Positions 39,656 through 52,000 of a DNA stretch of 64,000 bases are shown here, in pieces. The DNA is from Helianthus annuus (taxonomy: Eukaryota; Streptophyta; Magnoliopsida; Asterales; Asteraceae): contig NC_035433.2 in NCBI RefSeq assembly GCF_002127325.2, forward strand, positions 10,268,305-10,332,304. Reading direction: 5' to 3'. Numbering within the stretch: the first letter of the stretch is position 1; each line of letters begins with the position of its first letter. The position numbers and the translations under genes are program-made. A model generated the notes under the pieces. It ran no database searches, was not told the DNA's origin, and saw nothing but the letters and a program-made list of their open reading frames with translations.

Positions 39656-42187
39656 GGGTGGGTCGTGGATGAGGAGTGGGCTGGTGAAGGAGGAGATTGG
39701 TTTGGATGAGAAGGGGCGGGCTGATTAGCAGCTGAGTTTGATGGGCCGGGTGGAGGTTTAGTTGGGCTAATGGGTGGCTGTGAAAGAGGAACAGAAAGGG
39801 GATAAAGAAAATCATAGGATTGAGGAGCGGATGGGTTTTGAAATTTGTAAGGGAAAATTGACTCTTCGAAATAGACATGGCGGGAAGTAAAAATTTGACG
39901 GGTTTGGAGGTCGAAACATTTGTAACCACGGTGATTAGGCGGGTAGCCAAGGAACACACAAGGTTGTGACCGGTTGGCTAGTTTATGTATAGTTGTGGAT
40001 GGAAGGAGAGGATAGCACAGGCACCCGAAGACACGAAGGTGGTGATATTCTGGCCGACAATTGTATAATAAGGATGTGGGTGACAAGAAATTATGGTTTT
40101 TGCTTGGAAGAATGTTTAGTAGGTACGTGGCGGTTTCGAGAGCATGGTGCCAAAAGATGGCGGTAGGTTGGCTTGGGCTAGAAGGGTGCGAAGCATGTTA
40201 TTAATAGTGCGGATTTTACATTCCGCCTTACCATTTTGGGACGAGGTGTAGGGGCAAGAGAAACGAAAGTGCATACCATGGGCGTTGCAGAATTGTAAAA
40301 AATTATTGTTGGCATATTCCTTACCGTTATCACATTGAAACTGCTTAATTTTGCGTTCGAACTGGGTGGTGATGTGATTATAATATGTGACAAAGGTGGC
40401 AAACACATGAGACTTTGTAGTGAGGGGAAATGTCCATAAAAAATTGTATAGTCGTCAAGGAATAGGACGTAATAGCGATGACCTCCCATGCTCGGGACAG
40501 GAGAGGTCCATAGGTCACTATGCACAATATCAAAAGGTAAACGAGTGCAGTTAACAGAATCATAAAACGGTAGTTTAATACTCTTGCCAAAAACACAAGG
40601 TTCACATAATGTATTATTTTGTTTGCCAAAAGAAATACGAGAAGAAACTTTCAAGGAATGCAATAAATTGTTGCCAGGGTGGCCTAGGCGTTGATGCCAG
40701 CGATCTTGAGTAACAGTAGTAAAAGCGGAAGGTTGCGAGATGATGGGTAGAGGCTGTGTCAGCGGGTAAAGATCGCCGGTGCTGTTGCATGTAAGGATAG
40801 GCGCCTGAGTTTTGAGATCCTTCACAAGAAAACCAAACGGGTCAAACTCGACAGATACAAGGTTATCGGTGGTAAGGCGACGCACAGAAATCAGATTTTT
40901 AATGATGTTTGGGGCAAAAAGGACGTTATTTAGTTTTAAAGGTGGAAAGGGTGGCGGTAAAGTTTGGTTGCCTTGTGCCAAAACCGGGATTGCCATGCCA
41001 TTACCAACAATAATATTTTTATCAGTGCACTTATTAAAATTAGACGGAGAGTAGATACCTTGTTCGTTTGTCGAGTGTGCGGTGGCGCCCGTGTCCATAA
41101 ATCCGTGATCTGGTTGATTCAACGCCATGGTGTATAATGCTTGTTCAATATCCGTGGGTGTGTATGTGGCGGAGCTGTTTTGGTCGGGCCGGGGTCCAAG
41201 TATTCCCTGGGAGTTCGGGTTGGGGGTGTTGGGTTTGGAAGGATATGGGCAAGGTGGGGAGTGTTGGGCCGAGGAAGAGGAGCCATTCAGTAGCGAGGCC
41301 CATTGGTTTGCGGTCCAGTTACTGGGAAACACAATGTATGGGTGAGATGGGTTGTTTGGTTGTTGGCCGCGGTTAGTATAGTTCCGGTTGTTATAGTTTC
41401 GGCCCCGGCCACGACCGCATCTGCGCGAGCGGCCACGGCCCCGGTCAGACGCCGGGTAGTAGTTTGCCGTAGGGGATGAATTTGGTGTGGTTGAGGAAGC
41501 CGAGACAGCTAGTGCAGTGGCGGAGTGTTGGGCCGCGCGGGCAGTTTGACGTTTCTTCTTGTCTTCTTCCATGGTGAGACAAGATCGCACCTCATTAAAA
41601 TCAGGAAGCGGGTCGCGATTCTGTAGCACAGTGGAGATGCTATCATATTGTTCAGTGAGGCCTATTAAAATTTTGATGACCAGCATATTATCATCAACAG
41701 GAGAACCGACGACCTGGAGTTGGTCAGCAAGGTGTTTCGCCCGTTGGCAATATTCCGTCATGGAGGAGAAACCCTCGAGGCTGAGATGTGCGAATTCTTG
41801 ACCAAGGAACACAGCCCGAGTGGTTTCGTTGTCGTTAAACTGATTTTTCAGGGCTGTCCATGCTTCGTACGCTGTTTGTCCGAGAGATAAGATAATGTGG
41901 AGAAGAGCGGGGGAGATAGTGGCGTAAATCCACTGAAGGACAACGGCGTCAATGCGCTGCCAGAGAGCTTTTTCCGCTGATTCTGCAGCTTTCTTGTCAG
42001 AATCGGTGGTAGACGAAGAGGTGGCAGCAGGTGGCGGGCCGAGGTGATCAAGTACTTCAAAAACTCTGCACTGGACACGGAACAAAGTTGACCAGGTGGT
42101 GTAATGGGCTGAATCGTTTTCCAGCATGATAGGTATGTGTGTTTTGATGTTCGAGACCGCTAAAGCCGGATGGTATTTAGGATCCAT
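39656..42187 (-). pseudogene. gag: Copia gag, protease and integrase (two frameshifts)
   Basis: From MDPKYHPALAV: UBN2-type gag (YTTWSTLFRVQCRVFEVLDHL to CLTMEEDKK), RGRGR basic stretch without zinc knuckle, protease MDTGATAHS, GAG-pre-integrase (RLGHPGNNLLHSLK, CEPCVFGK) and integrase core (HSDLWTSPVPSMGGHRYYVLFLDDYT, CDNGKEYAN, SSQNGKAECK, VFGCLCYPLLP). Two single-T losses in T-runs (plus-strand A-runs 40438-40443 and 40152-40155) shift the frame inside integrase. After FFESIFPYKF-like sequence and a Pro-rich linker the solo LTR begins. Inactive unless the run lengths are sequence errors. Confidence 0.9.
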
Positions 42188-42289
42188 GGCCGAGAAAGAA
42201 AGAGAACAGAGGGTTTAGGGGGGAACGCCGGCTGCGGCGAGAAGAGAAGAGAACGGAGGGTTTAGGGGATTAGGTTAGGATCGATGGTA

Positions 42290-42297
42290 TGATACCA
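42290..42297 (-). other. Primer binding site of the copia element
   Basis: TGGTATCA directly next to the 5' LTR, complementary to the 3' end of initiator Met-tRNA. Only eight bases match. Confidence 0.65.
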
Positions 42298-42434
42298 TAT
42301 AAGAAATAAAGTGCTTGCCTCTTCTCATTAACAACATCAGAATATATAGTACAAAACCAAATCTCCTATTGCTAAGGAGATATCCTATAATAAAGAATTA
42401 CAATCATTGCCTAAATTATATACGTAATCTATTA
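42298..42434 (-). repeat. 5' LTR of the copia element (137 bp)
   Basis: See 35279-35415. Very short for an element that encodes its own proteins. Confidence 0.88.
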
Positions 42435-42472
42435 CCGAAAAATGCAAAGCCGTGTGGACCGTGAAAGAACGG

Positions 42473-42631
42473 TTACGAACCGTCCATGCCTAGTATTTGT
42501 GCGTACGCAAACATACTCGGGTCCATCTCTTGAAAATTGAAGTTTGGTTGTGGTTGGGTGGTGTTCGGGCGATATGTAGTGGGGTTACCAGATCTAGACG
42601 GAACACCGAAAGGGGGTCGGAAGGGATTCAT
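42473..42631 (-). pseudogene. Short ORF, possible N-terminus of a Harbinger-associated protein
   Basis: 52-aa frame starting MNPFRPPFGVPSRSG, rich in Pro, Gln and Asn, ending in TAA. Pro/Gln/Asn-rich starts of this kind precede the Myb/SANT-like protein of some plant PIF/Harbinger elements; this assignment is from memory and weak. No downstream SANT or transposase domain is left. Confidence 0.35.
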
Positions 42632-42935
42632 GATGTAATTTTTTTATAAAATTTGAAGTAGTATAGAAGAGTGTAGGGTAAAGTTTATAAAAAATAAGTG
42701 AACAATGGGGTTTTTTATAGGTTAAAAAGTGGAATAAAAAATTTAAAAGTGTTAGTTTGTTACCGTTGAAGCAACGGTATAATTTTGAAAATGTGCGAAA
42801 TTTTGGCGTTGTAAAAAGAACGCTTCAGCCTTTTTTTTCAAAAAAAGGCCCCCGGGGCGGTTCCATAGCGTGGTTGGGCGTTTTTTTTTTTGGGGGGGGG
42901 GGGGAAGGCCAAAAAAACCCCACTACACTACGGGA

Positions 42936-43922
42936 CATACTCTTTTCATGTGAACTTTCCGACTTGTGAGACCATTTTCGACAACACAACTATTGTTTCC
43001 GCTATTGTAGCATGGGAAAAGATTTTGATAGCAGGTAAAAGTCGTTTTAATAGAGTTGTGTTAAACATGACTCCTCAACAATCTTGGCAGTTGGATAGAA
43101 TGTTGTCGATATGCTTAAACCCTTTTATCTTTTTTTGAATATGTATTTCATGTCATCATATAATTTTTAAACGATGTTGTAGTATATTACTTCTGACAAA
43201 TAAAAAGAGTATTGTTTTTAATCGAAAAGCCTCAACTTTCCTACATAGACCACCTTAGGAACTTTGTCATAAATTCATCTCATAACAAGTTTGTCCGACT
43301 TTTGGCTTTGCACCATGTCAAAAGTGTATTTTCTTGTTGATTTTAGTGTTATCAAGCTATTTTGGGCCATTGGATTTACTTGAAGACCAAATGAAAAAAT
43401 CATAATAACTATTTATATTAGTTAAGAGGTGTGAAGTTCACACTCGTTCAACATTATAATGACGTCGGTACTGGAGAATATCTAATGTTCCAAGGGGGGC
43501 ACTGCCCCCTTGGCGGGATCTGGGAGCAACACCCTAGCAAGGGATTGGGGGTTGGCCCCTGATGGGGTCCAAGGGACAATGACATAATAACTACCGAGTG
43601 GTTACAAATGTAGTTAATGTAATTGCCTTCGGTTAAACCCCCAATCGTATAACCATCAACTAAAACGATGTGATGGTTCAACCTTATATAAATAGAAGTT
43701 ACCTGGTCTAGTTTAAATATCGAACTGATACTCCTAAATTCACATAAAAGAATTACTCGCTCTTAGGGAAACTTCCAATCTTATCGACTATTGATTTCGT
43801 TACACATGAAATACTTTAATTTAAAAGTGAACTCTACATGACTTAGAAATATATCGAGTATACGAAATCCATAAAACCTACGTACCGAGTGTTTATATTC
43901 TACTAAATAGATTATTCAAAAA
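42936..43922. other. Intergenic with a hairpin-forming GC segment
   Basis: No supported gene. A strong inverted repeat at 43490-43513 (ccaaggggg ... cccccttgg) lies in a GC-rich patch of an otherwise AT-rich stretch. T and G homopolymer runs sit just to the left (42881-42904). Confidence 0.5.
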
Positions 43923-45166
43923 CTAGGTTAAAACCCCGTGTATTACACGGGTTGAATAAATGTAATTTTATATATTAAATAATTAAAAGTTATATCTTTA
44001 TGAACCTCGTATATTGTACGGGTTAAATAAATGTAATTTTATATATCAAATAGTAAAAAATAGTTATATCTTTAAAAACCATGTGTATTACACAGATTAA
44101 ATAAATGTAATTTTGTATACTAAATACTAAAAACGTCGTATCTTTAAAAAAACCCGTGTATAATTAGGTTGAATAAATCTACCAAATAATAAAAATATTA
44201 CATCCTTAAAAACCCTGTATGTTACACGTGTTGAATAAATCTAAAAAATAGTTATATCTTTAAAAACCATGTGTATTACACATATTAAATAAATGTAATT
44301 TTGTATATTAAATACTAAAAACATCGTATCTTTACAAAACCCGTGTATAGTCGGGTTGAAAAATCTACCAAATAATAAAAAAATTGTATCCTTAAAAACC
44401 CCGTGTATTACACGCGTTGAATAAATCTAATTTTACATAGCAAATGATAAAAAGTTATATCTTTAAAAACTTCGTGTATTATACGTGTTATATAAATGTA
44501 ACTTTTTATAGTAAATAACAAAAAAATATATATATATTTTTAAAAACCCAGCGTTTTACACGAGTTGAATAAATATAATTTTGTATAGCAATTAATAAAA
44601 AAGTTATATTTTAATAAACTAGGATAACATTTAATATTAATTTATTATTTATATATTTAATATAAGATAAGTAGGAAAGATAGGTATTTGTTTTAAAAAT
44701 ATATTAAATTAACAAATGTAACTTTGTATAGTAAATAACAAAAAAAAAAATATTTTTAAAAACCCAGCGTTTTACACGAGTTGAATAAATATAATTTTGT
44801 ATACCAGTTAATAAAAAAGTTATATTTTAATAAATTAGGATAACATTTAATATTAATTTATTATTTATAAATATTTAATATAATATAAGTAGGAAAGATA
44901 GGTATTTGTTTTAAAAATATATTAAATTAACAATTTAGATTTGAGGATAATATTTTATTAAAGTATGATAAGATTTAATACTAATTTATTATTTATTTAT
45001 TTATTAATTAATATAAGATATAAATATAATTTTGTATACCAATTAATAAAAAAGTTATATTTTAATAAATTAGGATAACATTTAATATTAATTTATTATT
45101 TATATATTTAATATAAGATAAGTAGGAAAGATAGGTATTTGTTTTAAAAATATATTAAATTAACAA
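43923..45166 (-). mobile_element. Helitron-like 3' region with tandem hairpin units
   Basis: Minus-strand 3' end CCCGTGTAATACACGGG, eight bases, CTAG (43923-43926), the same architecture as 28962. About eight to nine degenerate units of about 70 bp follow (ccccgtgtattacacg, gttgaataaatgtaa), then three copies of a 230-240-bp AT-rich unit. The TC 5' end was not found, so the right boundary is open. Confidence 0.55.
44575..45165. repeat. Three copies of an about 235-bp AT-rich unit
   Basis: Each contains ataataaaaaagttatatttt and ggaaagataggtatttgttt. Copies start near 44580, 44805 and 45035. Confidence 0.75.
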
Positions 45167-45326
45167 GGGTTATTGGATTTTATCACCCTCAACTATCGGC
45201 CTTTGTCCGTTGCCACCCGCAACTAACACTTTGACACCCGGCACACCCAACTTGACTTTTTGTTTGCACTGGCACTACATAGTTAAATATTCTCTAACTT
45301 GGTTAGTAATTTGTCTGATGTGTCAC
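45167..45326 (+). mobile_element. Left end of a MuDR-like element
   Basis: ggattttatcaccctcaacta and following bases look like a plant MULE terminus. The sequence up to GTCAC continues at 57813 (gatgtgtcac then catttggctgatgtggatg) once the chromovirus is removed. The exact terminus and duplication were not found. Confidence 0.45.
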
Positions 45327-48300
45327 TGTCACACCCCGGCCGCGTATAACATGCAACCGCGGCGAAAACGCCGGGGAGTGTTGTTGACAGAATTAATTGT
45401 TATACAACCATGGAAATTAAAGTTACATTTTATTTATTGACAAGAGTGTTCCATTGTTTCAAAACAGGAAAATACAAAGTTTATAGCATGATTAAACTAG
45501 TCTAGCTTCGTTTTTAGTCTCTAAGGCACAGATCCGCCCTAGTGTCATGATCATCATCCTATGGAATAGCTCCTGAAAACACATGTGAAAGTAGGTACGT
45601 CAGCATAAAAATGCCTGTGAGATACATAGTTTTTGTGAAAATGGGATTCATGACTTGAGCTTAAAGAAATGTTTAATAACAGTCAGTCATGAACCTTGTA
45701 ATTTGTTTTGCTTTGTAAATCATTTGAAAAACGATAACATCAAACGATATGTATAGATAAGTGCAAGGTTAAACGAATAACCAAGTAAAATGAGTTGAAT
45801 AAGATAAGTTGTTTATGAGGATAATGTCTTGTGAAGAATATGTTATTTATGTAAAATGTAATGTGTCTAAACTGAAATGACTTAGATAACGCCACGATAT
45901 GTAATATTATACAAACATTTATATATAGGAAGTACCAGCGGCGTATCCACCATGTTTATATCATATTACATACGCCACGTTACTTAAATCATTTACCCAA
46001 AACAATCCACCATGTAAATTGTTCATGTGTAAACCAAATGTCAAGTGTTATTGCAAACCATGTCAAATGTTTATGTTCAAATGTAAACCACCAAATGTGT
46101 ATGTCAATGTCGACGTGTTTATGTTCAATGTAAATCATGTAATATGTATCCCAAAGTGTATTATGTATGGTAAGCGAAATGTATCAACTTAAACCATATG
46201 TAAACTGCACAAAACAAGTCGTTGAAGTAACACGTGGTTTAAATCAACGTTATGTTCTGTGGAAAAATGCATGCTCTATTGATATTAACATTTATGCGGT
46301 ATTGTAAACTATGCATACATCCAAGCCTTGAGACTGCGGCGATAAACCCTTAAACAAATTAAAGGTTTATCTAAGTTATGTATATCGAATTCGATCATTC
46401 CATCCAGTCCTATCAAACCCAGGACTTCAGGAATGGGAGTTGTCAATTCCTATGGTACCACTACCTACTAACGAACGGCGTAGCTAATGTTAATGAATGT
46501 ATTGTCCCATGTTTAAACAAACCAAATGTCATAACAAAATGAAGGCATGTGATGCAAACAATTGTACTAAGTATGCTAAGTAAACATACGAAGCAGAAAT
46601 GTTCATGTAAATCAATGTGTCCATATGCTGAGTAAACATATGCAACAGAAATGTAATGTAAATCGATGTGTCCATATGTTGAGTAAACATATGCAACAGA
46701 AATGTTCATGTAAATCGATGTGTCCATATGCTGAGTAAACATATGCAACAGAAATGTTCATGTAAATCGATGTGCCCATATGCTGAGTAAACATATGCGG
46801 CAAAAATGTTATGTAAATCAATGTACTAAGTACGCACACAATGGGCATACGTAGCATGAAATGTAATGAAATCGTGTACTATAATGTACTAACAACATAG
46901 CAGGCATATGATGTGAAAACATGGAAAGCATGAAAGTAACAGATAGGCACATGTGTTTCACCCCAAAACAGTTTGTAAAATAGTAAAAGAGGGGTTCAAT
47001 GTACTCACCTGAGATTGCTTTGAGTTCCTTGTATAATAACCAGATAATGCTAAAGATCACGGAATATCAACGGCACCTAATAGGTAGCTTATGTTAATAT
47101 ACCGGACCAAATCGGAAGGATCGGACAGTACGCGGGTTCGAAACCAAACGAGTATGGAGACTCGTGTAATATGGTTTAACAAAGCCTACATACTAAAATG
47201 AAACTTAACCTAAGTGCTTACGGTCCATCACGACCCGTTGAGGTAGTTTATGCCACCCTAACGCGTCATTCGCGTAGAACGCGTATGGAACGCCTAACAT
47301 TGCGACCACAAGGTATAACCTCGGAAGGTTATAGCTATGGTCACCTAATATGTTTGGTCGGATCCTAAAGATCGACCAAATGGGTCGGGTTCGAAAGTAT
47401 AAGCGATGGTTTAGATCGCTTACCTTACGACCCTATATAAGCACTATACTAAACGTGACGAGCTAAGCATGTTAGAACATGCTTAACTAAGTTTGAAAAC
47501 AGGTTTGACATCAAAACAAACGACTTTGATGCCCACGAGTAGTTTGGTTACAAAATATGCAAGAATGCACATTTTGGCCGAAACTACGACTCGTTACTGA
47601 GCCTAGATAACGTGGTGATTAGTAGGTATAGTCACTACGGACTATAACCATCGTGATCACGCTCACGTTATGAAGTTCCATGAACTTCGCATCGACCATA
47701 AGCTGGTCAATGCAGAAAGTCAACAAAACGTTGACTTTCGGACTCGAAAAGCGAATAAAAGAGCGAAAGAAGACTTACGGAGGGTCCCCGAGTGCTAATC
47801 TAGATCAAATAGCTCAGGTATGAAACAATGGTTTCAACTTAGAGCTTCAAGATCAGATTGTTGTGATTTTTACAAAAGGGGGGGGGGGTATTTATAGGAA
47901 AAGTGGAACCGTTAGGATCGTTTTATCGAATATCGTGCCTTGATCTCGTGCGTACATGTGTCCAATGGTTAAATTCACTGAACTTGGCCCTTGGCCCTTC
48001 ATTGGGTGAAAAGGCATCGCCTCTTGATCGAACGAAAGGCCAGATTTTGCATTAAATGCAAAATCTTTCTGTCAGACATCCTCACGCGGCCCGCGTGAAA
48101 GGGAGTGCAGATCTTACGCGGGTCGCCTGGCCCCGTCTGATCTGCACCACTTGCAGAATTTACATATTTGGCCCCTGTTGCGTTTTTAAGCTATTTCCAG
48201 CCCTTTTAAGACCTGTAAAGCCATCTTTAAGGCCCCAAAATGATGCCTAAACATTGTGGACATGAAACATGCCCAAAAATGTTCCGGATGTTGGCTCGTT

Positions 48301-48975
48301 TGGCCGTACGATCGCGATGTTCGCTTAATTACGACGGAATGCGCATAAGCGCGAAAGACGATCCAAATGACGCGACGAATGGATTTTTCTCATGCCAAAC
48401 ACTAAGGCATAATATTATAATGCTTACATAAATTTTTGGATGTCCGGATGTATTCAGAACGTAGGTTATGCGCGAAAGTGCAAACTTGTGCACTTTTTGA
48501 CACTTTTAGCCCCTGAATGATCCAAAAAGTTTGTTTTAGCATACCAAACCCCTCAAAGCCTATTTCTAAGCTATGTAAAGGATATTTATGGTATGTTTAA
48601 CTTATGGACATGTTTCGGAATGTTCGTTACAGTTCGAATTGGCATACTTTCGCAGTTTGTCAATTTTAGTCCCTGTAAGCGAATTAACTTGTTTTTGCTA
48701 TACCAAAGCCTTCAAAACTTATTTCTAAGTTATGTAAAGGTTATTTAAGGTATGTAGAGTATATGTTGATGTTCCAGAGTATTTGTCGCATTAAACTGAG
48801 TACGTTTAAGTACCGGTTAGCGTATAACTCTCCAGAAAGCGATGTAGAGTTTGAAATTGATCAAAAGTCAAAACATGAAAAAATGTAAAACACAACCAAA
48901 CAAATATTGGGATAAAATAACATTGTTTTATTGATAACTGAACTGTTCACAATGATTACAAGCACAAATGTTACA
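45327..48975 (-). repeat. 3' LTR of the chromovirus (3649 bp)
   Basis: Minus strand TGTAACATTTGTGC to CCGGGGTGTGACA. TATAAATA at 47889-47896; CACGCGGCCCGCGTG-like motif at 48083-48097 lies about 190 bp upstream of it. Internal 52-bp tandem repeats at 46565-46825. A G-run near 47878 is 5 or so bases longer than in the other LTR. Small ORFs here are not genes. Confidence 0.95.
46565..46825 (-). repeat. 52-bp tandem repeat in the chromovirus LTR
   Basis: Five units at 51-52-bp spacing (taaacata(t/c) at 46581, 46633, 46684, 46736, 46788), each with gcaacagaaatgttcatgta. Present in the other LTR at about 55400-55660. Confidence 0.88.
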
Positions 48976-48992
48976 GTCTCCCCTACTTGTGG
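48976..48992 (-). other. Polypurine tract of the chromovirus
   Basis: Minus-strand acaagtaggggagac directly before the 3' LTR. Confidence 0.65.
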
Positions 48993-49009
48993 AAATTTCG
49001 TCCCGAAAT

Positions 49010-52000
49010 TTATTTAGAGGAAACTGATTGAAAAAGATGCGGATATTTTGCCTTCATTTGATCTTCACGTTCCCAAGTAAACTCGGGTCCACGCTTAGAT
49101 TCCCAACGAACCTTGACCAAAGGAATGCGCTTGCGTTTAAGCCACTTGACTTCACGTTCCATGATTTCTACCGGTTTCTCAACAAACTTCAGTGTTTTAT
49201 CAACACGAATTTCGTCAAGCGGTATGTGGAGGTTTTCATCAGCTAAACACCTCTTGAGATTGGACACGTGAAAGGTTGGATGAACATTTCCAAGTTCAGG
49301 AGGTAACTCAAGTCTGTAGGCTACCTTACCGATTCTTTCGACGATCTTGAATGGTCCAACATATCTAGGTGCAAGTTTTCCTTTCTTTCCAAATCTGATC
49401 ACACCTTTCCAAGGTGAGACCTTAAGTAATACACGATCACCGACTTGAAAATCCAAGGGTTTGCGTTTTAGGTCCGCGTAATTCTTCTGACGGCTTCTAG
49501 CTGTCTGAAGGTTATCACGTACTTTCTTTACCTTTTCTGTTGTCTCTAGAATGATGGCAGGTCCAGTAAGCTGAGCCTCACCGATCTCATTCCTGCAGAC
49601 TGGTGAACGACATTTTCGACCATAGAGAGCCTCGAAATGAGCCATGTTGATGCTGGAGTGATAACTGTTGTTGTAGGAGAATTCAATCAATGGAAGATGT
49701 GAATCCCAACTACCACCAAAATCGATCACACAAGCTCTAAGCATATCCTCCAGTGTCTGGATTGTTCTTTCAGATTGGCCATCCGTTTGCGGATGATAAG
49801 CTGTGCTCAGATTAAGTTGAGACCCCATAGCAGATTGCATGGTTCTCCAAAAATGAGAAGTGAAACGAGCATCTCTGTCAGAAATGATGCTCAAAGGAAC
49901 ACCATGTCTAGCTACAATTTCATCCACGTAGATTTGAGCAAGTTTGTCAGCCGAATAATCCTCACGGATTGGCAAGAAATGCGCTGATTTAGTAAGACGA
50001 TCAACGATTACCCAGATGGCATCGTGACCTTTCTTTGTGCGCGGGAGTTTAGTAATGAGATCCATAGTAATGTTTTCCCATTTCCAAACTGGGATCTCTG
50101 GTTGCTCCAATAATCCGGAAGGACGCTGATGTTCAGCCTTAACCTTAAGGCAAGTAAGGCATTTGGATACGTATAAGGCAATGTCTTTCTTCATACCAGG
50201 CCACCAATACTGAATACGAAGATCCTTATACATCTTATCTGAGCCAGGATGAATGGAATAACGAGACTTATGGGCTTCATCCATAAGCAAGGTACGAAGA
50301 TCATCTTGGCTTGGGACCCACAAACGGTCCATGAAATAGTACGATCCATTGTCTTTTAATTCAAGAGCAGGTGTTATGTGATAAGGAAATTCCTTATCCA
50401 TCAAGCCTTGTGAAACACAAGCTTGTTGAGCCTGAGAGATACGGGTTTGGATATCGGTTTGAATAACAGACTGGACACGTACACAATGAAGCTTAGTACG
50501 TTCCTTGCGACTTAATGCATCGGCTACGACATTAGCCTTACCAGGATGGTAGTGAATCTCGCAATCGTAGTCGTTTAGAAGTTCAACCCAACGTCGTTGT
50601 CTCATGTTGAGCTCTTTTTGATTGAAGATATGTTGAAGACTTTTGTGGTCCGTGAAAACCACACATTTTGTACCGTACAAATAGTGTCTCCATATTTTGA
50701 GAGCGAATACAACTGCACCCAACTCAAGATCATGAGTGGTGTAGTTCCTCTCATGTATCTTTAACTGCCTTGATGCGTATGCTATGACTTTGTTTCTTTG
50801 CATTAGGACGCAGCCGAGACCTAATTTAGATGCGTCACAATAAACGACGAAATCATCATTGCCCTCAGGCAATGTTAGGACAGGTGCGTCGCAAAGCTTT
50901 TGTTTCAAAGTCAGAAACGCTTCCTCTTGTTTGACTCCCCAATCAAATGGCTTGTTTTTCTGAGTTAGAGCAGTTAGAGGAACTGCAATCTTTGAGAAAT
51001 TCTCTATGAAGCGGCGGTAATAACCCGCCAGGCCAAGAAAAGAACGAACTTCAGTAGGGGTAGTAGGTGTATCCCAATCCTTAATCGCGCTGATCTTGGA
51101 GGGATCTACATGAATACCTTGTTCGTTGACAATGTGTCCCAAGAATTGAACCTCTTTAAGCCAAAATTCACACTTGGAGAATTTGGCGAAAAGCTGCTCT
51201 TTCTTTAGGAGTTCCAAAGTAAGACGAAGATGTTGTTCATGATCAGCTCGCGTCTTAGAATATATCAAAATGTCATCAATGAAAACGATGATGAACTTAT
51301 CTAAATAAGGCTTGCAGACCCTATTCATCAAGTCCATGAAAACAGCAGGAGCATTAGTCAAACCGAATGGCATGACTGTGAACTCGTAATGTCCATAACG
51401 AGTACGGAACGCTGTCTTGGGAATGTCTTCTTCATGCACACGCAGTTGATGATATCCAGATCGCAGATCAATCTTTGAAAAGTAAGAAGCGCCTTGCAAT
51501 TGATCAAAGAGATCATCAATGCGAGGTAGGGGATATCGATTTTTGATGGTGAGCTTGTTAAGCTCACGATAATCGATACACATCCTAAAAGATCCATCCT
51601 TCTTCTTTACAAAAAGAACGGGAGCACCCCAAGGTGAAAAGCTAGGACGGATAAAACCTTTGTCGGAGAGCTCCTGAAGCTGCTTAGATAACTCTTGCAT
51701 CTCTGATGGTGCAAGACGGTATGGAGCTCTGGCAATGGGATTTGCACCAGGTACGAGATCAATACGGAACTCGACTTGGCGTGCTGGAGGTAGACCAGGT
51801 AACTTTTCAGGGAAAACTTCAGAATAATCCCGAACGACAGGAATATCTGAAATAGTCTTACCCTTGCCTTTATCTGCTGTAACATGTGCTAAGAAAGCCA
51901 CATAGTTCTTCCGAAGATACTTCCGTGCTTTAAAACAAGACATGAGTTTGAGACCACCGGCAGGCTTCTCACCACGAACCTGTAGGATCTCGCCTGTAGA

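Larger units (their letters stand above)
35279..42434 (-). mobile_element. Ty1/copia retrotransposon with 137-bp LTRs, TSD CCGAA
   Basis: Flanked by ccgaa at 35274-35278 and 42435-42439. Removing the solo LTR at 37197-39655 leaves about 4.7 kb. Order on the minus strand: LTR, primer site, gag, protease, integrase, RT, RNase H remnant, LTR. Integrase before RT defines copia. LTRs differ at one base seen. Gag lacks a CCHC knuckle and is RGR-rich; short LTRs and this gag suggest an Ale/Retrofit-type lineage (inference). Confidence 0.92.
35054..42935 (-). mobile_element. PIF/Harbinger-like remnant split by the copia element
   Basis: Left end about gaccatgtgtagtggaagg, right end about ccccactacactacgggac; both contain GTGTAGTGG in inverted orientation. 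Inside the right part is the start of a protein reading MNPFRPPFG (42473-42631). The copia insertion at 35279-42434 divides it. No 3-bp duplication could be confirmed. Confidence 0.45.

Noticed and set aside
46461..47060. Three overlapping minus-strand ORFs, repeated identically at 55296-55895
   Set aside because: They lie in the chromovirus LTRs and follow the 52-bp tandem repeat; no protein signal.
48056..48431. Two plus-strand ORFs, repeated at 56888-57263
   Set aside because: Inside LTR sequence on the strand opposite to the element; no domain, present only because the LTR is duplicated.
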